From an uncultured bacterium (lineage in GTDB: Bacteria > Chloroflexota > Anaerolineae > J036 > Brachytrichaceae): DNA of 34,165 nucleotides. The stretch is from the NCBI GenBank assembly GCA_903921365.1, contig CAIXPS010000425.1, positions 1 to 34,165 of the forward strand, written 5' to 3'. Every line of letters begins with the position of its first letter. Position 1 is the stretch's first letter. The notes below the pieces were generated by a model, which saw only the letters and a list, made by a program, of their open reading frames with translations, did no database searches and was not told the DNA's origin. Positions 1 to 6,264 of the stretch are shown here, in pieces. Position numbers and translations under genes: made by a program.

Positions 1-20
1 ACCCGCGAAGCGGGTTTCTC
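1..20 (+). terminator. Hairpin terminator of an upstream gene outside the window
   Basis: The first 15 bases form a 6-bp stem (ACCCGC / GCGGGT) closed by a GAA loop and followed by TTTCTCT. This reads as an intrinsic terminator for a plus-strand gene that lies off the left edge. Because the stem is symmetric it could also stop the minus-strand gene ending at 156. The T-run is short, so strength is uncertain. Confidence 0.5.
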
Positions 21-52
21 TGTGATCCAGACGTCGGTTTCTAACCGATGTC
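1..52. repeat. Tandem-hairpin intergenic element, copy 1
   Basis: Two hairpins follow each other: 1-15 (ACCCGC-GAA-GCGGGT) and 30-52 (a 10-bp stem 30-39/43-52 with one G-T pair, loop TCT). The same two-hairpin order occurs at 22692-22750. There GCGGGTTT and the core GTCGGTTTC-AACCGA are shared, while the outer stem bases differ but still pair. The pattern suggests a dispersed structured element or a common terminator cassette. Confidence 0.5.
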
Positions 53-155
53 GCTAACTGATTTATGAATGAAGTATGTCGCTGCCAAATAACGTGAAAG
101 AGTTGAAAACAAGCTATTTGACGCTATTGGCGGTGCGATAATCATTTGTCAAAAC

Positions 156-1658
156 TCAGTAGCGCAACAGAATCGGCATGTATGCCGAATGAGCCGCCAG
201 CCAGTATTCGAACGCGCCCATATCACACACCCCGCCCAACGAGCGCGGAATACCGCGTTCGTCGGTGGGCGGGCAGAAAGCATTACTGCCAGCGTTTATA
301 GCCGGACTATTTGCGGCCAGCGCCATTGTCGGCAAGTCGAGACCCGGCGAATTGACCTGCAGCAGACCCAGACCCGGATTAGCGTGCTGAAGCGAATGGG
401 GCGTGGTCAGGCCGCAAACGGTTCCTGTTTCAAGGTTATAACCGCCATCCACCACGTTTGCGTAGCAGCCATCCTGACCGGCGCCGTAGGCCACGATCGT
501 ATTCCGTAGGACCAGGACCACGATGCTCGCTGTGCCGGTGCTTGAGAAAGTGCTCCCCAGGGCGGAGTTGTTGCCTGCAAGTGTGGCATTGGTCACCGTC
601 ATCACCCCTTCATTGAACACTGCGCCGCCTTCAATGGAAGCACTGTTGGTCACAATTGTGGCATTGGCTATTGTGACGACGCCGGATGCGTTCAAGATGG
701 CGCCGCCATATGCTGCGCTATTGCTGTAAAGCGTGCTGCTCGCAAGCGTTATTGGAGCGAAGTTGTTAAAGATACCGCCTGCACTGACGATCGCGGCATT
801 ATGACTGAGATAACTCTCCATAATGCTCGCGGGTGAACCGCTCCAGATAGCGGCGCCATAAGCTGCATGGTTGTTGACAAATATGCTATGGCTGACATTC
901 AGCGTCACAACGACGGGGATACTGACTACATCCGGCGCGGCCCATGCGGTATTGACCAGGACGGTTGAGGCATTCAAGGCAAAGATACCGCCACTACTAA
1001 TACCGCCGCCATCTGAGGTCGCAACATTTCCGCTGAACCTGCAGTCGATCACGGTGGCGATGCCGTCGTTTCTGAGGCCGCCACCTAAATCTGCGGTATT
1101 GCTGATAAACAGGCTATGGCTCACGGTCACAATCCCGGAGTTATAGATCGCGCCTCCATAATCGCTATTGAGCGCGGATATGGCGCTGTTGCTCACAAAG
1201 GCGCTATTCCTGACATCCAGGTTGCCCGCGTTATAGATTCCGCCGCCATTGCCGACTGGCGCTGCTCCGTCGATGATGCGCAGGTGATCGAGCATAACGA
1301 CGGCGCCGGCCTTGATGGTGAGCGTCCGAGTGACGTTACCGCCGCTGATCGTAGGGCTGATGGCAGCAGTGCTGCCGTCAATCACCAGCGATTTGGTGAT
1401 GATGATCTGCCCCTGCAACGTGATAGTGCGCGCCACGCTGAAAAAGCCGGGGGCAAAGAGGATGGTATCCCCTGTGCCCGCCGCCTCGACTGACTGGCGT
1501 AGCGTGCCTGCGCTATTGTCATCGAGCGCATTGGTAACGGTAATCGTCCCCGCCCGTGCTGGCTGTGCCTGCCACAAAACCACAGCAAGAGTCATCGGCA
1601 CTAATATCATCCAACCCAACAGCAATCCTGACCCACGCGCATGCTCGGCAACCGCCAT
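156..1658 (-). CDS. Secreted right-handed beta-helix protein with choice-of-anchor Q-type C-terminus
   Basis: A predicted exported protein of about 500 residues. It opens with a signal peptide (hydrophobic core after a charged stretch, cleavage near ARAGTITV). A CSLREA-like start follows, with the pattern TVTNALDD...GTLRQSVEAAGTGDTILF. Next come many short repeats of the type GGIYN / GGAIYNSG / NSTLVNSA, typical of parallel beta-helix surface proteins. The end (PAINAGSNAFCPPTDERG...CDMGAFEY) matches the choice-of-anchor Q region. The last residues are AYMPILLRY, similar to the tail of the protein encoded at 6265-10833. I chose ATG 1658 over the upstream GTG at 1676 because AGGAG lies 7 bases before it. 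It probably acts at or outside the cell surface, perhaps in adhesion or polysaccharide binding; the ligand is unknown. Confidence 0.8.
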   Translation of the reverse strand: MAVAEHARGSGLLLGWMILVPMTLAVVLWQAQPARAGTITVTNALDDNSAGTLRQSVEAAGTGDTILFAPGFFSVARTITLQGQIIITKSLVIDGSTAAISPTISGGNVTRTLTIKAGAVVMLDHLRIIDGAAPVGNGGGIYNAGNLDVRNSAFVSNSAISALNSDYGGAIYNSGIVTVSHSLFISNTADLGGGLRNDGIATVIDCRFSGNVATSDGGGISSGGIFALNASTVLVNTAWAAPDVVSIPVVVTLNVSHSIFVNNHAAYGAAIWSGSPASIMESYLSHNAAIVSAGGIFNNFAPITLASSTLYSNSAAYGGAILNASGVVTIANATIVTNSASIEGGAVFNEGVMTVTNATLAGNNSALGSTFSSTGTASIVVLVLRNTIVAYGAGQDGCYANVVDGGYNLETGTVCGLTTPHSLQHANPGLGLLQVNSPGLDLPTMALAANSPAINAGSNAFCPPTDERGIPRSLGGVCDMGAFEYWLAAHSAYMPILLRY

Positions 1659-1786
1659 ATTTTCTCTCCTCACCACGTCTGGCTGCTACAACCTTACACC
1701 AAACAAGTCTGCGCACCTGTTCATGCAGGCTTAGGCGCCAGAGACTGCGTGCGTTGGCGACAGGCGCAACCGACCTCGGACCAAAT

Positions 1787-1800
1787 TGTAACCTGTTACA
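1787..1800. promoter_or_regulatory. Perfect palindrome, candidate operator
   Basis: TGTAAC-CT-GTTACA is a perfect 14-bp inverted repeat in the divergent intergenic region between the beta-helix gene and the receiver-like gene. Its size and position suit a dimeric regulator acting on either gene. No regulator can be assigned. Confidence 0.35.
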
Positions 1801-1871
1801 CGGGGTGTCAGCAGTCGATGGTGCAGCGCGCAGGAACGCCATCTCATTCTCCCCCAACTGGCGGAGCGAAA

Positions 1872-1891
1872 TATCCCCCAACTAGGGGATA
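1872..1891. promoter_or_regulatory. Inverted repeat TATCCCC-N6-GGGGATA upstream of the receiver gene
   Basis: A perfect 7-bp inverted repeat (1872-1878 / 1885-1891) lies 33 bp before the start codon at 1924. It is about 20 bp upstream of the proposed -10, so it overlaps where a -35 element would be. It could be an operator or activator site. Confidence 0.35.
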
Positions 1892-1908
1892 CTATTCGGG
1901 AGTATCTG

Positions 1909-1923
1909 TGCTACGTTAAACGG
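1909..1923 (+). promoter_or_regulatory. Possible extended -10 giving a leaderless mRNA
   Basis: TGC-TACGTT (1909-1917) resembles an extended -10 element and ends 6 bases before the ATG at 1924. There is no convincing Shine-Dalgarno sequence. The same hexamer-N6-ATG geometry is seen more clearly for the genes at 14256 (minus) and 24078 (plus). TACGTT is a weak match to TATAAT, so this call is tentative. Confidence 0.3.
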
Positions 1924-2295
1924 ATGACCCGTGTGTTTCTAGTCGACGCAGAGATTGCTACCCGCTCAGCACTGCGGTTGTTGCTCGTGGATATGAAGAT
2001 GCAGGTGGTTGGCGAGGCGAGCGATTGGCGCAGCGCCATGGCCCAGATACAAACCACCAACCCAGACATGCTCGTGGTAGTATGGGAATTGCTTGCCGGT
2101 ATGTTTGCGCGCGGAGTGCTGGCTGACCTGCGAGTCGCCCACCCCAACCTGCGCGTGGTCGTGCTCAGCAGCCAGTTGGATGCGCGCAAGGCTGCATTTC
2201 GCGCCGGTGCGGATGCGTTTATCGCGATCGGTGATGAGCCAGATCGTGTGACTGAACGGCTGCGAGCGGCAGCCGGCGACAGTAGTTCTTCGTGA
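1924..2295 (+). CDS. Degenerate response-regulator receiver domain protein
   Basis: A 123-residue single-domain protein with the alternating beta/alpha pattern of a CheY-like receiver. Strand 1 is VFLVDAE, strand 3 is MLVVVWELL, strand 4 is LRVVVLSS, followed by AGADAFIAIGD. The acidic residues D8/E10 and the S83/S84 pair remain. The phospho-acceptor position after strand 3 is Val53, and the conserved Lys near 103 is Ile, so classical phosphotransfer should not work. No output domain is present. It sits 36 bp upstream of chaB- and csbD-like genes and probably shares their transcript. A role as a phosphorylation-independent protein-protein adaptor in a stress response is inferred. Confidence 0.75.
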   Translation: MTRVFLVDAEIATRSALRLLLVDMKMQVVGEASDWRSAMAQIQTTNPDMLVVVWELLAGMFARGVLADLRVAHPNLRVVVLSSQLDARKAAFRAGADAFIAIGDEPDRVTERLRAAAGDSSSS

Positions 2296-2331
2296 CCTGT
2301 GTAACAAGAAGTCAAATGATAGGAGACTGAA

Positions 2332-2634
2332 ATGACAGCAGAGACTGAAGTCGTATTCCCGCGCACGTTAAGTGACATTTATCCAATGGCAGCGCAGCAA
2401 CTGTACATCGAGACGTATAAGCTATCCTGGGCGACTCCTGGAGGAGCAACGCAAGACCGCATGTCCCGCGAGAGCGTTGCATCCCGTGACGCATGGAATG
2501 CGGTGTGGCGTGAGTACATCCAGGACGATGTGACGCACAAGTGGCGCCGCAAGGGAGACCAGGCGGCGGCGGAATCCACACCCGCTGGCAAACGCTCTCT
2601 CTTTGGCGCGATCAAAGGCATGTTGAAGCGTTAA
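2332..2634 (+). CDS. ChaB family protein
   Basis: A 100-residue protein matching the ChaB pattern. FPRTLSDIYPMAAQQLYIETYKLSW corresponds to the LP...A..IY..A.N.AW region. SRESVASRDAWNAVWREYI corresponds to the second conserved block, and a basic KWRRKG follows. ChaB is described as a cation-transport regulator in Escherichia coli, but members in other phyla are mostly uncharacterised small stress-associated proteins. The C-terminal tail (about 75-100) is basic and variable. A good ribosome binding site (AGGAG, 7-base spacing) precedes ATG 2332. The stop codon directly abuts the start of the CsbD-like gene, indicating co-translation. Confidence 0.8.
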   Translation: MTAETEVVFPRTLSDIYPMAAQQLYIETYKLSWATPGGATQDRMSRESVASRDAWNAVWREYIQDDVTHKWRRKGDQAAAESTPAGKRSLFGAIKGMLKR

Positions 2635-2838
2635 ATGAACAAAGATATATTTCCAAGCAAGTGGAAAAAAATGCGCGGTCAGATCAAGGTGACGTGGGGC
2701 AAGCTCACCGACGCCGACCTGGATCAGGTCGGCGGTAAGTTTGAGAAGTTTGTTGTCCTGATGCAGGAGAGGTATGGGTTTAACCGCGAGCGCGCCGAAG
2801 AGGAAGTAGACCGGCAAATCGCGGAACACGAAGATTAA
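2635..2838 (+). CDS. CsbD family stress protein
   Basis: A 67-residue, highly charged protein with the CsbD signature: KWKKMRGQIKVTWGKLTDADLDQVGGKFEKFV, then a Glu/Arg-rich amphipathic C-terminal helix. CsbD proteins are small, abundant general-stress proteins without a known biochemical activity. ATG 2635 follows the ChaB stop codon with no gap, so translation is probably coupled. The stop lies only 2 bp from the stop of the convergent acetyltransferase gene, leaving no room for a terminator between them. Confidence 0.85.
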   Translation: MNKDIFPSKWKKMRGQIKVTWGKLTDADLDQVGGKFEKFVVLMQERYGFNRERAEEEVDRQIAEHED

Positions 2839-2840
2839 CT

Positions 2841-3326
2841 TTACAATTCCTTGTAATATCGAACTAAAGGCAAGGCTGTGTATCCAGCCTTCTCGTAGGA
2901 TTTTCTTGCGGGAGCATGGCCTTCATCTCCGCCGGTGCCTAACACAGCGAGTTTCATCCCGCCTTCCTTCATCTTTTGAAGCGCAAACAGATTTAGTTCT
3001 GTGCCGATCCCGTGGTTTTGATATTCAGGATGGACTGCGAGCAACTGGACTTCCCCGGCTTTGGTGACGTCATTGAGTTCTAAGGTCACAAAGCCAACAA
3101 CCTTCCCGTCCACTGCGGCAACCCATGTAGCCATGTGTTCATCATTGCAGATTTTTTCAACGACCCCTTTCTGGCTTTTACGCCAGTCAGGATAAATCGC
3201 GATTGGGTATAGTCTCGGTCCGAGTATGCGTTCCCATGCGACGAACACGGGTTCCCATGCCAGCAAAGAAAGCTCAACGATGTCGTTCATGTCATTGTTA
3301 TTGAAGGGACGAATTTGTAAATTCAT
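2841..3326 (-). CDS. GNAT family N-acetyltransferase
   Basis: About 161 residues with the GNAT fold. Motif A is visible as VQLLAVHPEYQNHGIGTEL, where YQNHGIG is the acetyl-CoA pyrophosphate-binding loop (Q/R-x-x-G-x-G). KSYEKAGYTA is the usual motif B ending. The substrate cannot be told. I start at ATG 3326 because GAGG at 3335-3338 is 8 bases away; the upstream in-frame ATG at 3332 would be only 2 bases from it. The gene is last in a minus-strand set after a TetR regulator (38-bp gap) and a glycosyltransferase. This suggests a drug or natural-product modification operon with two group-transfer enzymes. Confidence 0.85.
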   Translation of the reverse strand: MNLQIRPFNNNDMNDIVELSLLAWEPVFVAWERILGPRLYPIAIYPDWRKSQKGVVEKICNDEHMATWVAAVDGKVVGFVTLELNDVTKAGEVQLLAVHPEYQNHGIGTELNLFALQKMKEGGMKLAVLGTGGDEGHAPARKSYEKAGYTALPLVRYYKEL

Positions 3327-3364
3327 AATCATTTCCTCTTTCTGACGCGGCGCTTACCTGCGTT

Positions 3365-4057
3365 TCAATTCCTCACGCTGCTTGGCGTTTCCACTATGCT
3401 TGAAGACCGTTTTGCCAGCCCGTGCCACATGAACTCCGCGGCTTTCGTGAAAATGCCGCGCGTCGCCTCGATATCAAGCTGCGCATAATCTCCCTCGATC
3501 AACCGCTGCGGGTCGATCGCCAGTTTGCTGACCAGGTAGTTGCCAAATTCGTTCGTAATCAGATTCAGCAGGTAAGCTGTCATATCGAGATCGAGATCAG
3601 GGTTAATTTCACCGGCAGCGATGCCTTGCATAATGATCTGGCGGATAAGGCCCAAAGAGCTTTCTTTCATCTGCCGAAGCATGTCATCACGAAAGGGCGC
3701 GTCGCCAAACATGGCGCGATAGATGATCTGGTTGAGCCGGGGATGCTCAAAGCCGAAGCGCGCGCCCATTTCAAGCAGCCACTGGGTATAGATGAAGAAG
3801 CCCTTCTGCGAATCAGGCGGCCCGGCACTTTGGACAAACATGATCCGTTCGCGCGACGCCAGGTCGATCAGATACAGGTACAAATCGCGTTTGTCTTCGA
3901 AGTACTGGTACACGCTGCCTTTGGCAATGCCCAGTTGCGCCACGATATGCGAAATCGAGGCGCTCGCGTAGTCCCGCCCGGCGAATTCCTCAATCGCAGC
4001 GTCCAGAAAAGCCTTCCGTTTTGTCTCCGGCAGGTTCAAAAAGGTTTGCTTGGGCAT
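3365..4057 (-). CDS. TetR/AcrR family transcriptional regulator
   Basis: A 230-residue regulator. The N-terminal helix-turn-helix is clear: KRKAFLDAAIEEFAGRDYASASISHIVAQLGIAKGSVYQYFEDKRDLYLYL is the TetR_N pattern, with the recognition helix around AKGSVYQYF. The remainder is the variable helical ligand-binding and dimerisation domain. It lies 37 bp downstream of the glycosyltransferase gene in the same direction, so it is probably expressed from the promoter at 5448-5476. Two adjacent palindromes just downstream of that promoter are the likely binding sites, which would make the operon autorepressed and inducible by a small molecule. The ligand is unknown. Confidence 0.9.
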   Translation of the reverse strand: MPKQTFLNLPETKRKAFLDAAIEEFAGRDYASASISHIVAQLGIAKGSVYQYFEDKRDLYLYLIDLASRERIMFVQSAGPPDSQKGFFIYTQWLLEMGARFGFEHPRLNQIIYRAMFGDAPFRDDMLRQMKESSLGLIRQIIMQGIAAGEINPDLDLDMTAYLLNLITNEFGNYLVSKLAIDPQRLIEGDYAQLDIEATRGIFTKAAEFMWHGLAKRSSSIVETPSSVRN

Positions 4058-4094
4058 TGATTCCTCGCTTCGTTACTGGCACGCTCGCGCATCA

Positions 4095-5372
4095 TCACTT
4101 CTGCTGGGGCAGGAGCTTCCCCAGAATCTCGACGGCTTTTGCCACCCCATTTTCGGCGCGGATTTGGCGACCGAGTGCGCCGGCGCGCGCCCGCATGGCT
4201 GTATCCCCCGTGGCGGTGATCGCCTGGGCTAATCGCTCGGCAGTCAACTGTTTGCGCGGGATCGGTTGTGGCCCGACACCCAGTTCAGCAATCCGCTGTC
4301 CCCACATCGGCTGGTCTACTGAATGAGGCACGATGATCGATGGGACGCCGGCGCGTATCCCGGCGGCGGTCGTCCCGGCCCCGCCGTGATGAACCACTGC
4401 CGCGACCTGCGGGAAAAGCCAGGTATGGGGCACGCTTTCCACCGTGAACACGGAGTCAGGCAGTTGCACATTCTGGCTCAGTCCATGCCAACCCGTCGCC
4501 AGCACACCCCGCTGGCCGGAGAGTTCGAGTGACTTGAGCATCGTTTCAGTCGTTTCGAGCGCTTTGCGCTTGCTGCCCATGCTGCCGAAACCGATATACA
4601 CCGGGGGAGGCCCGGAGCGAAGAAAGCCTACCAGCGCGTCTGGCGGTGACCAGGCCGGTTCCTCCTCGACAAACCAGTACCCTGTAATGTAGGCATAATC
4701 GGGCCAGTCACCGGGGCGCGGCAGCACATGGTCACTATAGCCATACAGGATAGGCTGGCGTTCGGCTCTCTGCCGGCGAAATGGCCCGGTGACTGGGATT
4801 TTCGTAGTTTCGGAAGTGCGGCGCCAGAAATTCTGGATTGCCGGGCGGAAACCCTGCCAAAAAACCTGATCAAAAATCGCATGCGTCAGCAGGTTATAGG
4901 CGCCGCCCAGGCGCGGGCCTGCGTAGAACAATGCGGCGGGTTGCGCGCGGGTTGGAGTCATCGGAACGGCATTCACCTGGATGCATGGGATGCCGAGATG
5001 TCGCGCAATAAAGTACGCGTTGGGCTGACCGGGACTATAGAGAATTGCATCCGCACCCTGGCAAGCTGCCCACACGTCATCGAGCATCTGACCCATCATC
5101 AGGTTGATTGACTGGGACGCCTTCGACTGAGCCATGAGCATCTTGATTGGATTTTCTGAATCGAGGACCGCCTGCGCCTGCGGGCTGTCCATCATGTTGG
5201 CGAAGTCGGCGCTAAAGGGATAAAACTCCAGCCCATACTGTTTGACAAATGACTCGTAATTTTTACCGGCGGCCAAACGCACCTGGTAGCCAGCCTGCAA
5301 CAACCCGGCCCCGAGTGCAACATAGGGCTGAGTGTCGCCGCGTGTGCCCGCCGTGAGAATCGTAATCCGCAT
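4095..5372 (-). CDS. UGT-like GT1 glycosyltransferase (sterol/macrolide glucosyltransferase type)
   Basis: A 425-residue GT-B enzyme. The N-terminus MRITILTAGTRGDTQPYVALGAGLLQAGYQVRLA is the acceptor-domain glycine-rich start seen in sterol 3-beta-glucosyltransferases and antibiotic glycosyltransferases. The C-terminal half has the nucleotide-sugar signature PHTWLFPQVAAVVHHGGAGTTAAG, followed by AGVPSIIVPHSVDQPMWG, where the His, Gly-Gly and Asp-Gln residues bind UDP-sugar. No membrane segment or signal peptide is evident. It is first in an operon with tetR and a GNAT gene, and AAGGAA precedes the ATG. The likely role is glycosylation of a hydrophobic small molecule, for detoxification or lipid decoration. 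The acceptor is not predictable. Confidence 0.85.
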   Translation of the reverse strand: MRITILTAGTRGDTQPYVALGAGLLQAGYQVRLAAGKNYESFVKQYGLEFYPFSADFANMMDSPQAQAVLDSENPIKMLMAQSKASQSINLMMGQMLDDVWAACQGADAILYSPGQPNAYFIARHLGIPCIQVNAVPMTPTRAQPAALFYAGPRLGGAYNLLTHAIFDQVFWQGFRPAIQNFWRRTSETTKIPVTGPFRRQRAERQPILYGYSDHVLPRPGDWPDYAYITGYWFVEEEPAWSPPDALVGFLRSGPPPVYIGFGSMGSKRKALETTETMLKSLELSGQRGVLATGWHGLSQNVQLPDSVFTVESVPHTWLFPQVAAVVHHGGAGTTAAGIRAGVPSIIVPHSVDQPMWGQRIAELGVGPQPIPRKQLTAERLAQAITATGDTAMRARAGALGRQIRAENGVAKAVEILGKLLPQQK

Positions 5373-5416
5373 GATAAGTTCCTTTCAAATCGACAAATCT
5401 GACCTCGCCAGTGCTG

Positions 5417-5446
5417 TGACCGTCCAGTCACATGACTGACCAGTCA
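5417..5446. promoter_or_regulatory. Tandem palindromic operator, likely for the TetR regulator
   Basis: Two 14-bp sites lie 16 bp apart. TGACTG-AC-CAGTCA (5433-5446) is a perfect palindrome, and TGACCG-TC-CAGTCA (5417-5430) has one mismatched pair. They begin immediately downstream of the minus-strand -10 element at 5448-5453, covering the transcription start, where a repressor would block initiation. Spacing of about one and a half helical turns would place two dimers on different faces. Confidence 0.7.
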
Positions 5447-5447
5447 C

Positions 5448-5476
5448 ATTGTATGAACTCACGCGGGTTTTGTCAA
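5448..5476 (-). promoter_or_regulatory. Sigma-70-type promoter of the glycosyltransferase-tetR-GNAT operon
   Basis: On the minus strand TTGACA (5471-5476) and TACAAT (5448-5453) are separated by exactly 17 bp. This is a near-consensus housekeeping promoter. The start site would fall near 5441, inside the tandem palindromes, leaving a leader of roughly 70 bases before ATG 5372. Confidence 0.75.
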
Positions 5477-5527
5477 CCTGATGCAGGCCAGCGGTTTACA
5501 CGAGGGCATTGGCTGCCAGAGGCAGTG

Positions 5528-5582
5528 CTGCAAAACAAAAAACACCCGGCCCCGACGGTATAACCGCCAAAGCCGGGTGTTT
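5528..5582 (-). terminator. Rho-independent terminator of the RRM protein gene
   Basis: On the minus strand an 11-bp stem AAACACCCGGC / GCCGGGTGTTT (5572-5582 / 5540-5550) with an internally pairable 21-base loop is followed by TTTTTGTTTTG. It lies 15 bp after the stop codon of the RRM gene and just before the -35 of the next operon, insulating the two. Confidence 0.8.
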
Positions 5583-5597
5583 GTGTGCGTTCTAAGT

Positions 5598-5969
5598 TTA
5601 GAAGCGCCGATCGCCGCCACGGTCGCCGCCGCGTCCGCCGCCGCCACCACCGCGTCGATCACCGCCACGGTCGCCGCCGCCGCCACCACCGCCAAATCCA
5701 CCACCAGCGCCGCCACGATTCTCAGGTGGCTTGGCTTCATTGACTTTGATCTGGCGTCCGCCAAGTGTCTGACCATTGCAGGCCGTAATCGCCTTACCGG
5801 CGTCGGCTGCGCTCTCCATCTCCACGAAGGCGAAGCCGCGAGGCTGGCCAGTCATGCGATCGGTTGGGATGGTCACTGCCTTGACAGCTCCGGATTTGCT
5901 GAACAAATCCTTGAGTTCCTTCTCGGTTGTGCTATAAGACAAATTTCCCACGTACAGTTTCGTATTCAC
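5598..5969 (-). CDS. RRM-type RNA-binding protein with glycine-rich tail
   Basis: A 123-residue protein. Residues 1-80 form one RNA recognition motif, with RNP2 as LYVGNL (about 5-10) and RNP1 as RGFAFVEM (about 44-51). Both contain the aromatic residues that stack on RNA bases. The C-terminal 40 residues are Gly/Arg/Asp-rich (GGGGGGGDRGGDRRGG repeats), like eukaryotic glycine-rich RNA-binding proteins and the cyanobacterial Rbp family, which respond to cold. The start is GTG 5969, with a perfect AGGAGG at 5977-5982 and 7-base spacing. The likely role is an RNA chaperone in the cytoplasm. Palindromic leader sequences upstream may support autoregulation. Confidence 0.9.
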   Translation of the reverse strand: MNTKLYVGNLSYSTTEKELKDLFSKSGAVKAVTIPTDRMTGQPRGFAFVEMESAADAGKAITACNGQTLGGRQIKVNEAKPPENRGGAGGGFGGGGGGGDRGGDRRGGGGGGRGGDRGGDRRF

Positions 5970-6264
5970 TTGTGATCCTCCTAGAGATCTCTAACAGTTG
6001 ATGCTGGCGATTTCCTGATCGCCAACCGCCGGATTACCGGTCTTAAATTTATGTCATAGGATACTGAGTGTGAGAGGGAATCAGAACTCGAAAAAAAGAC
6101 CGTGGGTTTAGCACCGAGGTTCAATTAAAGAGAGTTTTTCCCAACAGACGAATAATCCATAAGACTTTCGCAATATACCACAAATCACAAATTCCGCGCG
6201 CGCTATTTCGCGTACTCGCGCGCGCATCCGCCCCATCACCGTCCTGCGGTAAGTCCCCACAACC
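5970..6264 (-). promoter_or_regulatory. Leader and upstream region of the RRM gene
   Basis: This 295-bp stretch holds no credible gene. Next to the ribosome binding site is the perfect palindrome TAGAGATCTCTA (5982-5993). A hairpin TGGCGAT-TTCCTG-ATCGCCA follows at 6005-6024, and a run of seven T (minus strand) lies at 6091-6097. An AT-rich zone around 6030-6180 probably contains the promoter, but I could not fix a -35/-10 pair. Folded leaders are usual for cold-responsive RNA-binding protein genes; that link is inferred. Confidence 0.4.
6196..6225 (-). terminator. Possible terminator of the large secreted-protein gene
   Basis: GCGCGCGC occurs twice (6196-6203 and 6218-6225), giving an 8-bp stem with a 14-base loop about 40 bp past the stop codon on the minus strand. 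GGAATTTGTGATTTGT follows. A second 9-bp stem CCTGCGGTA / TACCGCAGG (6243-6251 / 6266-6274) straddles the stop codon itself. The U-tract is interrupted, so efficiency is doubtful. Confidence 0.4.

Noticed and set aside
5598-5720. GGCGG/CCGCC repeats as a minisatellite
   Set aside because: They are the Gly/Arg/Asp codons of the RRM protein tail, fully in frame and expected for the family.
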